This document shows positions 7,959 through 16,926 of a stretch of DNA of 64,000 nt, in pieces. The stretch covers positions 248,001-312,000 of the forward strand of contig JAGWMZ010000001.1 of the NCBI GenBank assembly GCA_028871475.1, in the 5' to 3' direction. Below the pieces are notes generated by a model. It worked only from the letters and a program-made list of their open reading frames with translations, was not told the DNA's origin and searched no databases. Each line of letters begins with the position of its first letter. The first letter of the stretch is position 1. This DNA comes from Sphingomonadales bacterium. Its GTDB lineage: Bacteria; Pseudomonadota; Alphaproteobacteria; Sphingomonadales; Sphingomonadaceae. The translations under genes were made by a program, and so were the position numbers.

Positions 7959-9887
7959 TCAGCCCCGTGCCACGGCTTCCGCCGCGATCAGCCGTGCCTC
8001 GTCACGCAGGCCCACGCGGCTGAGCGCCGAAACGATGTGGTAGAGGTAACGCGGCGTCATCCGCGCCCAGCTATCGCCCTGCATGCCAAGGCCTGCCAGC
8101 ATCACCACCAGCAGCGGATTGTGATTGACCGCCGCCTGATCAATGCTGTCGCTCCACCGGCTGTGGCTGTCATAATCGACCGAGAGCTTGCCGGCATAGT
8201 CGCGCCGCGTGCCATCGCTGGCGCGGCCCAGACCGGCAAGGCCTGCCACCAGAAAGGCCGTCTTGCGCTGGCCCACACTCTTGTCGGCGCTGGCAAAGCT
8301 GCTGATGCCTCCCGTATCGGCCTCACCCGTGCCCGGGTCGACCAGCGTCAGCTGCGCCCATGCCAGCGAGCCCTTGTCCACCGCGCCCATCCAGCGCAGC
8401 GCATTGGCATCCAGCCCCGCCGCCAGCATCGAGGCGACCAGATCGCCCGCATCGGCTGAATAGTCGCCGCTGACCGGCATGCGTGCGGCGGCATAGGCGG
8501 TCAGCACAAGGCGGCCATAGCGCTGGGCCGCATCGGCGCCATCCCACAATTGCTTCATCGCCTTCAGCCGGTCGGCCGGGCTGGTGGCGACATAGGCATC
8601 GCGCAGCAGCAATGCGCGGTCCGCCGCGCCGCCCGAAATATCGTCATTGGCATAGACCTGCGAATAAAGGTCCACCATTGCGCCAGCCGACAGAACGCCC
8701 GCCATGCCAGCCACATCAGAGGCATTGGCGCGGTCCCCCAGCCCGACCATGGGGGCCGTGGCGGTCACATAGGCATAGCCGGGCGGCAAATCCTTCATCA
8801 GGCTGGCCGGCGGCGTCAACCCCACCGCCAATGTCAGCCCATAGCGCCATAGGGTCATGTCGGTGACCTGATCCCATTCGATGCCCACACGGCGGCGGCC
8901 ACTGCGCCCGGCCCCGCCCGCGGCCCCGGCGAATTTCTGCGCCAGCATCATGTCCACCCGCGGCATGGCGCCCACGAAAGTCATGTGATCCAGGCTGGCG
9001 AAACCGCTGGCGGCATTGCCCGAAAAGGCATCGCACATCGCCTTGAGCGCGCCCCAGCGCGGGTCCTTGGCATTGGGCGGGGGCTGCGCGCCGATGATCG
9101 GGCAAAAGCCGGTAAAATCCTCCGTCGCCACATAACTGTCCATAGCGGCCTGGGTGAGCGACGGGTTGTAATTGTCAGGATCGACATCCTGCACCAGTTC
9201 GCGTGCGGCATTGCCCTCGCCCATGCGCAGCAGCAGCGCCGCGCGCATCGCCACGACATCGGCGGGGTCGGCATTGGCCGGCGCATCCATACGGCTGACC
9301 AGCGCGCGGCGCAGCAGAATATGTCCCCAGCGCGACAGGATCTGCCCGCCATTGCCGGTCAGCACCGCGCGGAGCAGATCGGCATTCTGATTCGCCAGCG
9401 TGGAAGGCAGGCCGCCTTCGCTCTCATTGATCATCCCCACCATGCGCAGGGCACGGCCCGCGCCGGGGGGAATGTCATATTTCGGCTTCAGCCCCAGCGC
9501 CTGATCGAGCTGGTCAGGCGGCAGGGCGATCAGCTGGTCATAGCTGGCAATGCCGGCGGGCAGCTTGATGGGCCCGGTGGGCATATGCGGCGCGCCGGGC
9601 TGGGCAAAGAGCGGCTGGGCGGAAATGGTGGGTTCGGCCGGGTTCAGGTCGATATGCGGCGTGGGCATGGCGCGGGCCGGAGCCGGCGCGACGCGCTGGG
9701 GCGCCGCGGTCTGTGTCGGGCGCGGCGCAGGGCGCGGGGCGCGGGGCGCGGGGCGGTCGAAACCGGGCGGCAGGAGCGATTCGGGCCCCTGCTGCGCGGC
9801 CAGAGCACCCGCCACCAGCCCCACGGCCAGCACCGAGGTCAGACCATATCCCATCAAACGCAGCCGCATGGCGATCCTCTGGCTCAT
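7959..9887 (-). CDS. 642-residue exported or membrane-anchored protein of unknown function
   Basis: The N-terminus has a signal-anchor helix (MGYGLTSVLAVGLVAGALAA, about residues 12-31). A Pro/Ala-rich linker (about 35-100, including APRPAPRPTQTAAPQR) follows, and then about 540 residues of predominantly helical, Ala/Leu-rich sequence resembling a stack of TPR-like or alpha-solenoid helices. It is probably periplasmic. The ATG at 9887 overlaps the previous gene's stop (ATGA) and has AAGG upstream; a second ATG at 9869 has AGAGGA and is also possible. It sits between a small membrane protein gene and xerD in one transcript. I do not recognise a named domain. Confidence 0.7.
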   Translation of the reverse strand: MSQRIAMRLRLMGYGLTSVLAVGLVAGALAAQQGPESLLPPGFDRPAPRAPRPAPRPTQTAAPQRVAPAPARAMPTPHIDLNPAEPTISAQPLFAQPGAPHMPTGPIKLPAGIASYDQLIALPPDQLDQALGLKPKYDIPPGAGRALRMVGMINESEGGLPSTLANQNADLLRAVLTGNGGQILSRWGHILLRRALVSRMDAPANADPADVVAMRAALLLRMGEGNAARELVQDVDPDNYNPSLTQAAMDSYVATEDFTGFCPIIGAQPPPNAKDPRWGALKAMCDAFSGNAASGFASLDHMTFVGAMPRVDMMLAQKFAGAAGGAGRSGRRRVGIEWDQVTDMTLWRYGLTLAVGLTPPASLMKDLPPGYAYVTATAPMVGLGDRANASDVAGMAGVLSAGAMVDLYSQVYANDDISGGAADRALLLRDAYVATSPADRLKAMKQLWDGADAAQRYGRLVLTAYAAARMPVSGDYSADAGDLVASMLAAGLDANALRWMGAVDKGSLAWAQLTLVDPGTGEADTGGISSFASADKSVGQRKTAFLVAGLAGLGRASDGTRRDYAGKLSVDYDSHSRWSDSIDQAAVNHNPLLVVMLAGLGMQGDSWARMTPRYLYHIVSALSRVGLRDEARLIAAEAVARG

Positions 9888-10126
9888 CCGGCAGCCTTGC
9901 CGGATCTGGTGTCATCGCTGGTCATGGTCGCACTCTGGCCCGTGCTGTCGCCAACCTCAACCGTGGGCAGGCTGATGGCAAAGGGCCGGACCGGCACCGG
10001 GCCGCCCAGATGCCAGGCCAGGCCCAACAGGCCAAAAACCAGCACAATCAGCGCTATGGCCACCATGAGCCCCCCACGTTGCCACGGCCGGCGATGCCTT
10101 TCCCTGAGAATGCGCACTGACGACAT
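9884..10126 (-). CDS. Small single-pass membrane protein of unknown function
   Basis: About 80 residues: a basic cytoplasmic N-terminus (RILRERHRRPWQRGG), one membrane helix (LMVAIALIVLVFGLLGLAW) and a polar tail predicted to face the periplasm. Its stop overlaps the start of the 642-residue protein by 4 nt, so the two are translationally coupled and perhaps work together. The start is uncertain: the ATG at 10126 has CAGGTAAGG just before it, but the frame is open further up to ATG and GTG codons at 10171-10186. No recognised family. Confidence 0.55.
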   Translation of the reverse strand: MSSVRILRERHRRPWQRGGLMVAIALIVLVFGLLGLAWHLGGPVPVRPFAISLPTVEVGDSTGQSATMTSDDTRSGKAAG

Positions 10127-10266
10127 CGACCTTACCTGGAGCTGCGTGAAGCCAGCGGGGCCGTGAACCATGGTCATCATTCCCACAGCTCACAAGCCTG
10201 CCTTGACCCGTGGATACAATACCCACGCTTGCGCCGCCGGTTAGCAAAAGTATAGGCAACCCTGCA

Positions 10267-11028
10267 ATGACTATGGACGAAGAGGCGTTGGCAAGCGTGA
10301 TGGGGCGGAGGGACAGGTCAGGCCAGGGCCATGCGGGCGGTGCCGACATACACGCGTCGTCGCCCTCCGACGGGCGTCCGGCCGACGAACAGCCCCATCG
10401 CGGCGAATCGCTCCACTCTGCGGGCGCGCCCGATGCCACGCGGCTGACCAGCATTCTGGCGCGCATCGACCGCCCCATCGTGCTGGTCGGCATGATGGGC
10501 GTGGGCAAGAGCAGCCTTGGCCGCAAGCTGGCCAGCCAGTTGGGCGCCCCCTTCATCGATGCCGATGAGGCGATCGAAACCTCTGCCCAGATGACCATCC
10601 CCGAAATCTTCGCCGCCTATGGCGAAAGCTTCTTCCGCGATGGCGAACGCCGCGTGATCGCCCGGCTGATGGGCGAAGGCGTCAACGACAAGACGCCGGT
10701 GAAGGTCATCGCCACGGGCGGCGGGGCCTTTGTCAATGAAGCCACCCGTTCGCTGATCCTGCGTCGCGGCATCGCCATCTGGATCGATGCCGAGCTGGAC
10801 ACGCTGGTTGAACGCACCGCGCGCAAGGACAACCGCCCCCTGCTGCAAAACGGCAATCCGCGCGACATCCTCGGTCGGCTGAAGCGCGAGCGCGAGCCTT
10901 TCTATGCGCAGGCCCCCATCCATGTGGTGAGCGGCAACACCCCCCATTCCCGCACGTTGGGGCGCATGCTGGGCGCCATCGAGCAATGGCTGGACCACCG
11001 GCCCACGCTCGATCCTGCCGCCGCCTGA
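10267..11028 (+). CDS. aroK: Shikimate kinase with an N-terminal extension
   Basis: Phosphorylates shikimate with ATP in the common aromatic amino-acid pathway. Motifs in order: P-loop GMMGVGKSS, the shikimate-site Asp in FIDADEAIE, FRDGERRV, the GGGAFVNE loop and the lid arginine in DNRPLLQ. The kinase domain begins only at about residue 70, so roughly 70 polar, Gly/His/Asp-rich residues precede it, whereas most AroK proteins are 170-200 residues in all. The frame is open even further up, to a GTG at 10210, and no start has a convincing ribosome binding site. An internal start giving a normal-sized protein is possible. It lies 33 bp before aroB, forming an aroKB operon. Confidence 0.93.
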   Translation: MTMDEEALASVMGRRDRSGQGHAGGADIHASSPSDGRPADEQPHRGESLHSAGAPDATRLTSILARIDRPIVLVGMMGVGKSSLGRKLASQLGAPFIDADEAIETSAQMTIPEIFAAYGESFFRDGERRVIARLMGEGVNDKTPVKVIATGGGAFVNEATRSLILRRGIAIWIDAELDTLVERTARKDNRPLLQNGNPRDILGRLKREREPFYAQAPIHVVSGNTPHSRTLGRMLGAIEQWLDHRPTLDPAAA

Positions 11029-11061
11029 CCCTCTGCCCGCCCTCATCTGAAAGCCCTTTCC

Positions 11062-12168
11062 ATGCAGACCATTCCCGTCGACATCGCTGGCCGCCCCTAT
11101 GAGGTACGCGTGGGGCAAGGCCTGCTGGCCGATATGGCCGGGCAATGCGGGGCACGGCTGCGCAAGGCCATGGTGCCGATCATCACCGATGCCCATGTCC
11201 ATGCCGCATGGGGCCCGGTGGTGGAGGCATCCTTGGCGCAGGCCGGCAAGGCCCCGGCATGGCGCATCCTGCCCGCTGGCGAGAGCACCAAGAGCTGGGA
11301 CAATCTCATAGGCGTGGTCAACTGGCTGCTGGATCTGGAGGTCGAGCGGGGCGACCATATCATCGCGCTGGGTGGCGGCGTCATCGGTGACCTCACCGGT
11401 TTTGCCGCCAGCATCCTGAAGCGCGGCTGCCATTTCGTGCAGATCCCCACAACCTTGCTGGCGCAGGTCGATTCGAGCGTGGGTGGCAAGACGGCGATCA
11501 ATGCGCCGGCGGGCAAAAACCTCGTCGGGGCCTTCCACCAGCCCAGCCTGGTCCTTGCCGATCTCGATGCGCTGGGCACGCTGCCCCTGCGCGAACTGCG
11601 CGCCGGCTATGCCGAGGTGGTGAAATATGGCCTGCTGGGCGATGCCGCCTTCTTCGACTGGTGCCAAGCGCATGGGCCCGCCATCCTCGCCGGCGATCTG
11701 GCCGCGCGCGAATATGCGGTGGCGCAATCGGTGCGGGCCAAGGCGGCCATCGTCGCGCAGGACGAGTTCGAAACCACCGGCCTGCGGGCCTTGTTGAATC
11801 TGGGGCATACCTTCGGCCACGCGTTGGAGGCCGAGACCGGCTTTTCCGACCGGCTGTTGCATGGCGAGGGCGTGGCACTGGGCATGGTGCTGGCCGCGCG
11901 CTTCTCGGCCCGGCGCGGGCTGATGGAGCATGCCGAGGCCGAGCGCATTGCCCGCCACATCGCCGCCATGGGCCTGCCGTCAGATGTGCGCGAACTGGGG
12001 CTGAATGTCTCGGGCGCGCAACTGGCCGCCCATATGCTGCATGACAAGAAGGTCGATGCCGGGCGCCTGGCCTTCCTGCTGATGCGGGGCATCGGGCAGG
12101 CTTTCCTCACCAAGGATGTGACTCTGGAGGAAGTCAGCGCATTTCTGGCGGAGGAGTTGGAGGGATAA
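11062..12168 (+). CDS. aroB: 3-dehydroquinate synthase
   Basis: Converts DAHP to 3-dehydroquinate, the second shikimate-pathway step, using NAD+ and a divalent metal. The 368-residue protein has the NAD-binding ALGGGVIGDLTGFAAS loop, PTTLLAQVDSSVGGKTAIN, the metal-ligand glutamate in ELRAGYAEVVKYGLL, and the two metal histidines in NLGHTFGHALE and HGEGVALGM. It is full length and follows aroK in the usual aroKB order. The ribosome binding site is weak, suggesting coupling to aroK. Confidence 0.97.
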   Translation: MQTIPVDIAGRPYEVRVGQGLLADMAGQCGARLRKAMVPIITDAHVHAAWGPVVEASLAQAGKAPAWRILPAGESTKSWDNLIGVVNWLLDLEVERGDHIIALGGGVIGDLTGFAASILKRGCHFVQIPTTLLAQVDSSVGGKTAINAPAGKNLVGAFHQPSLVLADLDALGTLPLRELRAGYAEVVKYGLLGDAAFFDWCQAHGPAILAGDLAAREYAVAQSVRAKAAIVAQDEFETTGLRALLNLGHTFGHALEAETGFSDRLLHGEGVALGMVLAARFSARRGLMEHAEAERIARHIAAMGLPSDVRELGLNVSGAQLAAHMLHDKKVDAGRLAFLLMRGIGQAFLTKDVTLEEVSAFLAEELEG

Positions 12169-12182
12169 AGAGCCTCCGGCGG

Positions 12183-12204
12183 GCAAAGGGCCATCGCCCT
12201 TTGC
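12183..12204 (+). terminator. Stem-loop after aroB (weak terminator)
   Basis: A 9-bp perfect stem GCAAAGGGC/GCCCTTTGC around a CATC-type loop, 15 bp past the aroB stop, followed by CCCTTTGTTATG rather than a clean T-run. Its GGGCCATCGCCC core recurs in the stem-loop at 26124. Confidence 0.55.
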
Positions 12205-12264
12205 AATCCCTTTGTTATGTTGACCTCAGCGCCAACCTGAAGGGCGCGCGCTGAGCTCTCATGA

Positions 12265-13314
12265 TTACTCCGCCGCTTCCAGCTTGGCGCAGCCGCGCGG
12301 CATGCGTTCGGCCTCTGCTTCAGCCTGCGTCTGGGTGATCGGCATCGGCCTGATGCCAAGGCGGGCAAACATCGCGCCGTCCTTGTCATCCCCGGCATTG
12401 GGCGCGGTGAGCAGCGTATCGCCAGTGAAGATGCTGTTGGCGCCCGCCATGAAGCACATGGCCTGCGTCATCTCCGACATCGATTCGCGCCCGGCCGAGA
12501 GGCGCACCATGCTCTGCGGCATGGTAATGCGCGCCACGGCCACGGTGCGGACAAATTCCACATCGTCGATCTTGGCCAGCGGCGTATCGGCCAGCATATC
12601 GCCCAGCACCGTGCCCTTCACCGGCACCAGCGCGTTCACCGGCACGCTTTGCGGGTGGCTGGGCAGCGTCGCCAGCGTGTGGATAAAGCCCACGCGGTCG
12701 GCCCGCGTCTCACCCATGCCCACGATGCCGCCGCTGCACACATTGATGCCCGCGCGCCGCACCTGGCCCAGCGTATCGAGCCGGTCCTCCATCGTGCGCG
12801 TGGTGATCACCTCGTTGTACCGCTCAGGCGAAGTGTCGATGTTGTGGTTGTAATAATCCAGCCCCGCCTCGGCCAGCATGTCGGCCTGCTTGTCGGTCAG
12901 CATCCCCAGCGTCATGCAGGTTTCCAGGCCCATGCCGCGCACGCCCTTCACCATCTCGATGATGGCGGGCATGTCGCGGTCCTTGGGGTTACGCCAGGCC
13001 GCGCCCATGCAGAAACGGCTCGATCCATTGTCCTTGGCGCGGGCAGCTGCCTGAAGCACGCTCTGCACTTCCATCAGCTTGGTGGCCTTCACCCCGCTGT
13101 CGGCCTTCACGCTCTGGCTGCAATAGCCGCAATCCTCCACGCAGCCGCCCGTCTTGATCGAGAGGAGCGTGGAAAGCTGCACCTCATTATGCGGGTGGTT
13201 CTCGCGGTGGACCTGCGCCGCGCGCCAGACCAGCTCGGTAAAGGGCAGGTCGAACAGCTCCGCGATTTCCTCACGGGTCCAGTCGTTGCGCGGGGTGTTG
13301 TCTGCGTTGCTCAC
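12265..13314 (-). CDS. bioB: Biotin synthase
   Basis: Radical-SAM enzyme that inserts sulfur into dethiobiotin. The [4Fe-4S] cluster motif [11 protein letters not shown] is near residue 58, and [13 protein letters not shown], the glycine-rich [10 protein letters not shown] and GREAM-like GRESMSE also fit. It has 349 residues, the normal length. The GTG start overlaps the stop of the DUF3445 gene by 4 nt (GTGA), and GGAG lies 8 nt upstream. It is the last gene of the pccB-mce-scpA operon. Biotin is the cofactor of propionyl-CoA carboxylase, so the placement makes metabolic sense. Confidence 0.97.
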   Translation of the reverse strand: MSNADNTPRNDWTREEIAELFDLPFTELVWRAAQVHRENHPHNEVQLSTLLSIKTGGCVEDCGYCSQSVKADSGVKATKLMEVQSVLQAAARAKDNGSSRFCMGAAWRNPKDRDMPAIIEMVKGVRGMGLETCMTLGMLTDKQADMLAEAGLDYYNHNIDTSPERYNEVITTRTMEDRLDTLGQVRRAGINVCSGGIVGMGETRADRVGFIHTLATLPSHPQSVPVNALVPVKGTVLGDMLADTPLAKIDDVEFVRTVAVARITMPQSMVRLSAGRESMSEMTQAMCFMAGANSIFTGDTLLTAPNAGDDKDGAMFARLGIRPMPITQTQAEAEAERMPRGCAKLEAAE

Positions 13315-14120
13315 GCGGTCTTCTCCAGTTCCATGCGGCGGGCGGCATATTCGGCCAGAGCCCTTGCGTAATGTGGTGCGGCACGGCGCTCATGCTCGCC
13401 AGAGCCAAGCGCCGCCATATCCTGCGCGATACGCGCGAGCAGCCCGACACTCAAGCCATCGAAGGCGGACAGGGCGATGCCGATGGTAAAGAGCACCGCG
13501 CCCGTACCGGGCAGGCGGCGCAAAGTCTGGCGTTCGCTGCGCAAAAACAAGGCCTTGCCGGCGTTTTCTCCCGTCACATGGGAAAAGCGCGTAGCCGGGT
13601 CATCCTGCGGCAGATAGCGATGACTGCCATTGGCCATGACAAACCAGTTGGAGCGCCCGAAGATCGGCCCGGCAGGCAGAGTCGCGAAAAAATGGTCAAC
13701 GCCCGCGGCCAGTTGTTCGCCATAGCCATGGATGGGCGCGTGGATGGCGGTGAGCGGCAGGCCGATCTTCTCATGCAGACGCCAGTCGGTGGGAAAGCCC
13801 ACAGCCGCCGCGGTCAGGCGATAGGCGCCCTGCGCGTCAGGCTGCAACACGCAAAGATCCTCCCACACATGAGCCGCAGCCTCGCCCAGCGTGTGATGCG
13901 CGCCGCCTGTGACCAGCGCGGCGGCCTCGGCAGCGGCGGCCTGCGCGCCGGTCTGGATGATGATGCTGTCAGGGTGGCGCGCAAACACATCCCGCCGCGC
14001 CGCCGCATCGAACCGTGGCCAGAGCCAGTCCTCCTCGGCAAGGCGCGAAAGTCCCATGCGCAACGCGCCCGACCCGCGCGCCGCCGATGCCAGCGCCTCT
14101 GCCGTGAAACCCAGCGCCAC
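13311..14120 (-). CDS. DUF3445 protein, heme-dependent oxidative N-demethylase-like
   Basis: A 269-residue protein whose [36 protein letters not shown] and [22 protein letters not shown] blocks match, as I recall them, the DUF3445 family typified by the heme-dependent oxidative N-demethylase alpha subunit. That enzyme removes methyl groups from dimethylamine. No beta or gamma subunit gene is nearby, so the substrate here is unknown. It starts with GTG 5 nt after the scpA stop and overlaps the bioB start by 4 nt, so it is firmly within the methylmalonyl-CoA operon. Confidence 0.72.
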   Translation of the reverse strand: MALGFTAEALASAARGSGALRMGLSRLAEEDWLWPRFDAAARRDVFARHPDSIIIQTGAQAAAAEAAALVTGGAHHTLGEAAAHVWEDLCVLQPDAQGAYRLTAAAVGFPTDWRLHEKIGLPLTAIHAPIHGYGEQLAAGVDHFFATLPAGPIFGRSNWFVMANGSHRYLPQDDPATRFSHVTGENAGKALFLRSERQTLRRLPGTGAVLFTIGIALSAFDGLSVGLLARIAQDMAALGSGEHERRAAPHYARALAEYAARRMELEKTA

Positions 14121-14125
14121 CCGTG

Positions 14126-16261
14126 TCAGCCTTCGAGCGGCGGCATATTATGGCCCAGCAGGCGGAGCATATCGGCAGCGCATTCCACCACATTGGAACC
14201 GGGGCCATAGATGCCCTGCACGCCAGCTTCACGCAGGAACTCATAGTCCTGCGGGGGGATAACGCCGCCCGCCACGACCTTGATGTCCCCTCGCCCGGCG
14301 TCGCGCAGCAGGTGGATCAGTTCCGGGATCAGCGTCTTGTGCCCGGCGGCGAGCGAGGAGGCCCCCACCGCATCTACCTGATGCGCCAGAGCGAGATCGC
14401 AGGCCTCCTGCGGGGTCTGGAACAAGGGGCCGCTGGTCACATCGAAACCCATATCGGCAAAGGCGCTGGCGATGACATTGGCGCCGCGATCATGCCCGTC
14501 CTGCCCCATCTTGGCGACCAGCAGGCGCGGCTTGCGGCCAAGGCGGCGAGTGACAGCCTCAACCCCCTCGATCACCTGGGCATAGCGCGTGTCCCCGGCA
14601 TAGGCCGCGCCATAGACCCCCTTGACCGGCGTGGGCATGGTGCCGTGGCGGCCAAAGACAGCCTCCATCGCATCGCTGATTTCGCCCAGCGTGGCGCGAT
14701 GACGCGCGGCCTCCACCGCCAGTTCCAGCAGATTGCCATCGCCCTTGGCGCCCGCCGTCAAAGCGGCGAGCGCTGCCTGACAGGCCGCCTCGTCACGTTC
14801 GGTCTTGGTCTTGCGCAGGCGGGCGATCTGCGCCTCACGCACGGCGTGGTTGTCCACCTCCAGCGTCTCGATGCGGTCCTCGCTGGCGAGGCGGTACTTG
14901 TTGACGCCAACGATAACATCGTCGCCCTTGTCGACCCGGGCCTGACGGGCGGCGGCAGCTTCCTCGATCATCGCCTTGGGCCAGCCTGCGGCGACCGCCT
15001 TGGCCATGCCGCCCTCGGCCTGCACCTTCTCGATGATGGCCCAGGCCTGATCGACCAGTTCCTGCGTCAAAGCCTCGACATAATAGGACCCGCCCAGCGG
15101 ATCGACCACCTTGGTCATCCCGGTTTCCTCCTGCAGCACGATCTGCGTGTTGCGGGCGATGCGCGCAGAAAAATCGGTGGGCAGGGCGATGGCTTCATCC
15201 AGCGCATTGGTGTGGAGCGACTGCGTGCCGCCCAGCATCGCCGCCATCGCCTCCACCGTGGTGCGGATGACGTTGTTGTAAGGGTCCTGCTCCTGCAAGG
15301 ACACGCCCGAGGTCTGGCAATGGGTGCGCAGCATCTTGCTGCGTTCATCCTTCGCGCCCAGTTGCGTCATCGCGCGGTGCCACAACACGCGGGCGGCGCG
15401 CAGCTTGGCCACTTCCATGAAGAAGTTCATGCCGATGGCGAAGAAGAAGCTCAATCGCCCGGCAAACTTGTCGATGTCCAGCCCGCTCGCCACGCCATAG
15501 CGGACATAATCCATGCCATCGGCGATGGTGAAGGCCAGCTCCTGCACCTGCGTGGCCCCTGCCTCCTGCATGTGGTAGCCGGAGATGGAAATGGAGTTGA
15601 ACTTGGGCATCTCGCGCGAGGTGTAGCCGAAGATGTCGCTGATGATCCGCATCGAGGGTTCGGGCGGATAGATATAGGTGTTGCGGACCATGAACTCCTT
15701 CAGAATGTCATTCTGAATGGTCCCGTCCAGCAGGTGCCGTGGCACGCCCTGCTCCTCGCCCGCCACGATGAAGAAGGCGAGGATCGGGATCACCGCGCCG
15801 TTCATCGTCATGCTGACCGACATCTCGCCCAAGGGGATGCCGTCGAAGAGGATCTTCATGTCCTCCACGCTGTCGATCGCCACGCCCGCCTTGCCGACAT
15901 CGCCCACCACGCGCGGATGGTCGGAATCATAGCCGCGATGCGTCGCCAGATCGAAGGCGACCGACAGCCCCTTCTGCCCCGCCGCCAGATTGCGGCGATA
16001 GAAAGCGTTCGATTCCTCGGCAGTGGAGAAGCCCGCATATTGGCGGATGGTCCATGGCCGCCCGGCATACATGCTGGCGCGCACCCCGCGTGTGAAGGGC
16101 GCGAAACCGGGCAGGCCGGGGTCCTCGCGCACATCATCGGCGGTGTAGAGCGGCTTGACGGCGATGCCCTCGGGCGTGTGCCATGTCAGATCGCGGCCCT
16201 TCACTTCCTTGGCGGAGAGCTTTTCCCAATCGGAAAGGCCGGGCGTCTCAGTGCTGCTCAC
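14126..16261 (-). CDS. scpA: Methylmalonyl-CoA mutase
   Basis: Adenosylcobalamin-dependent mutase interconverting (R)-methylmalonyl-CoA and succinyl-CoA. The 711 residues form a substrate barrel with [20 protein letters not shown] and the [13 protein letters not shown] region, and a C-terminal B12-binding domain with DGHDRG at about residue 588, whose histidine replaces the lower cobalt ligand. It is the large single-chain form. The GTG start at 16259-16261 lies inside the 3' end of mce and has GGAG 7 nt upstream, so the genes overlap by 14 nt and are probably coupled. Together with pccB and mce it carries propionyl-CoA into the TCA cycle. Confidence 0.97.
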   Translation of the reverse strand: MSSTETPGLSDWEKLSAKEVKGRDLTWHTPEGIAVKPLYTADDVREDPGLPGFAPFTRGVRASMYAGRPWTIRQYAGFSTAEESNAFYRRNLAAGQKGLSVAFDLATHRGYDSDHPRVVGDVGKAGVAIDSVEDMKILFDGIPLGEMSVSMTMNGAVIPILAFFIVAGEEQGVPRHLLDGTIQNDILKEFMVRNTYIYPPEPSMRIISDIFGYTSREMPKFNSISISGYHMQEAGATQVQELAFTIADGMDYVRYGVASGLDIDKFAGRLSFFFAIGMNFFMEVAKLRAARVLWHRAMTQLGAKDERSKMLRTHCQTSGVSLQEQDPYNNVIRTTVEAMAAMLGGTQSLHTNALDEAIALPTDFSARIARNTQIVLQEETGMTKVVDPLGGSYYVEALTQELVDQAWAIIEKVQAEGGMAKAVAAGWPKAMIEEAAAARQARVDKGDDVIVGVNKYRLASEDRIETLEVDNHAVREAQIARLRKTKTERDEAACQAALAALTAGAKGDGNLLELAVEAARHRATLGEISDAMEAVFGRHGTMPTPVKGVYGAAYAGDTRYAQVIEGVEAVTRRLGRKPRLLVAKMGQDGHDRGANVIASAFADMGFDVTSGPLFQTPQEACDLALAHQVDAVGASSLAAGHKTLIPELIHLLRDAGRGDIKVVAGGVIPPQDYEFLREAGVQGIYGPGSNVVECAADMLRLLGHNMPPLEG

Positions 16262-16685
16262 GGGGTGTCTCCATGATTTCGGTGAGTTGGCCCAGCATGT
16301 CCTTGGGGTGCAGGAAGAAGATCGGCGTGCCATGCGCGCCGATGCGCGTGGGGCCAAGGATGCGCTTGCCCTGAGCGGTGAACCAGTCGCGCGCGGCCTC
16401 GATGTCCTCCACCTCATAGCACAGGTGATGCTGGCCGCCCGCCGGGTTCTTGGCGATGAAGCCGGCGATGGGGCTAGTTTCGCCCAATGGCTCGATCAGC
16501 TCGATCTGCGTGCCATGGGTGCCGCCCTCGCCCGGCGTGTTCACAAAGGCCACCTTCACGCCCTGTTCGGGCATGTCGAAGGGGGCGGTGATGACCGACG
16601 CGCCCATCGCATCGCGGTAAAAGGCGATGGCATCGGCCATAGAAGGCACCGCCACGCCGACATGGTTGAGACGTCCGAGCTTCAT
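16248..16685 (-). CDS. mce: Methylmalonyl-CoA epimerase
   Basis: Converts (S)- to (R)-methylmalonyl-CoA, linking propionyl-CoA carboxylase to the mutase. The 145-residue glyoxalase/VOC fold protein starts with [11 protein letters not shown] (metal His), has [30 protein letters not shown] (metal His) and [17 protein letters not shown] (catalytic/metal Glu), in the family order. AAGG lies 7 nt before the ATG at 16683-16685. It overlaps scpA by 14 nt and follows the small membrane gene by 4 nt. Confidence 0.95.
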   Translation of the reverse strand: MKLGRLNHVGVAVPSMADAIAFYRDAMGASVITAPFDMPEQGVKVAFVNTPGEGGTHGTQIELIEPLGETSPIAGFIAKNPAGGQHHLCYEVEDIEAARDWFTAQGKRILGPTRIGAHGTPIFFLHPKDMLGQLTEIMETPREQH

Positions 16686-16689
16686 TTTC

Positions 16690-16926
16690 TCACCTTCCCG
16701 ACAAAACCATCACGACGCCAAAGGCGCATACCATCGCCATCAATCCATTCGACGTCATCACCAGCCAGAAAAAGAAGGGATTGGCCTCTTTGAACACCTG
16801 CGGAATACCCCGCGCCGATGCCTCACCGGCCTGCCAGCCCTTCACAAACTCTCGCACAAAGAACGCAGCCATCGTAGAGAACAGCGCCGCCAGAACCCAA
16901 GGATGAGCGTTCAGCCCATCCTTCAC
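16690..16926 (-). CDS. Small two-helix membrane protein in the propionyl-CoA operon
   Basis: A 78-residue protein with two predicted membrane helices ([15 protein letters not shown] and [20 protein letters not shown]) joined by a polar loop containing [15 protein letters not shown]. Its GTG start overlaps the pccB stop by 4 nt (GTGA) and it ends 4 nt before mce, so it is translated as part of this operon. I do not recognise a family. Its position suggests a role linked to propionyl-CoA metabolism, but the sequence itself says nothing about substrate. Confidence 0.65.
   Translation of the reverse strand: MKDGLNAHPWVLAALFSTMAAFFVREFVKGWQAGEASARGIPQVFKEANPFFFWLVMTSNGLMAMVCAFGVVMVLSGR

Noticed and set aside
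12225..12255. CTCAGCGC/GCGCTGAG inverted repeat just past the bioB stop
   Set aside because: Only 8 bp with a 15-nt loop and no T-run; too weak to call as a terminator.
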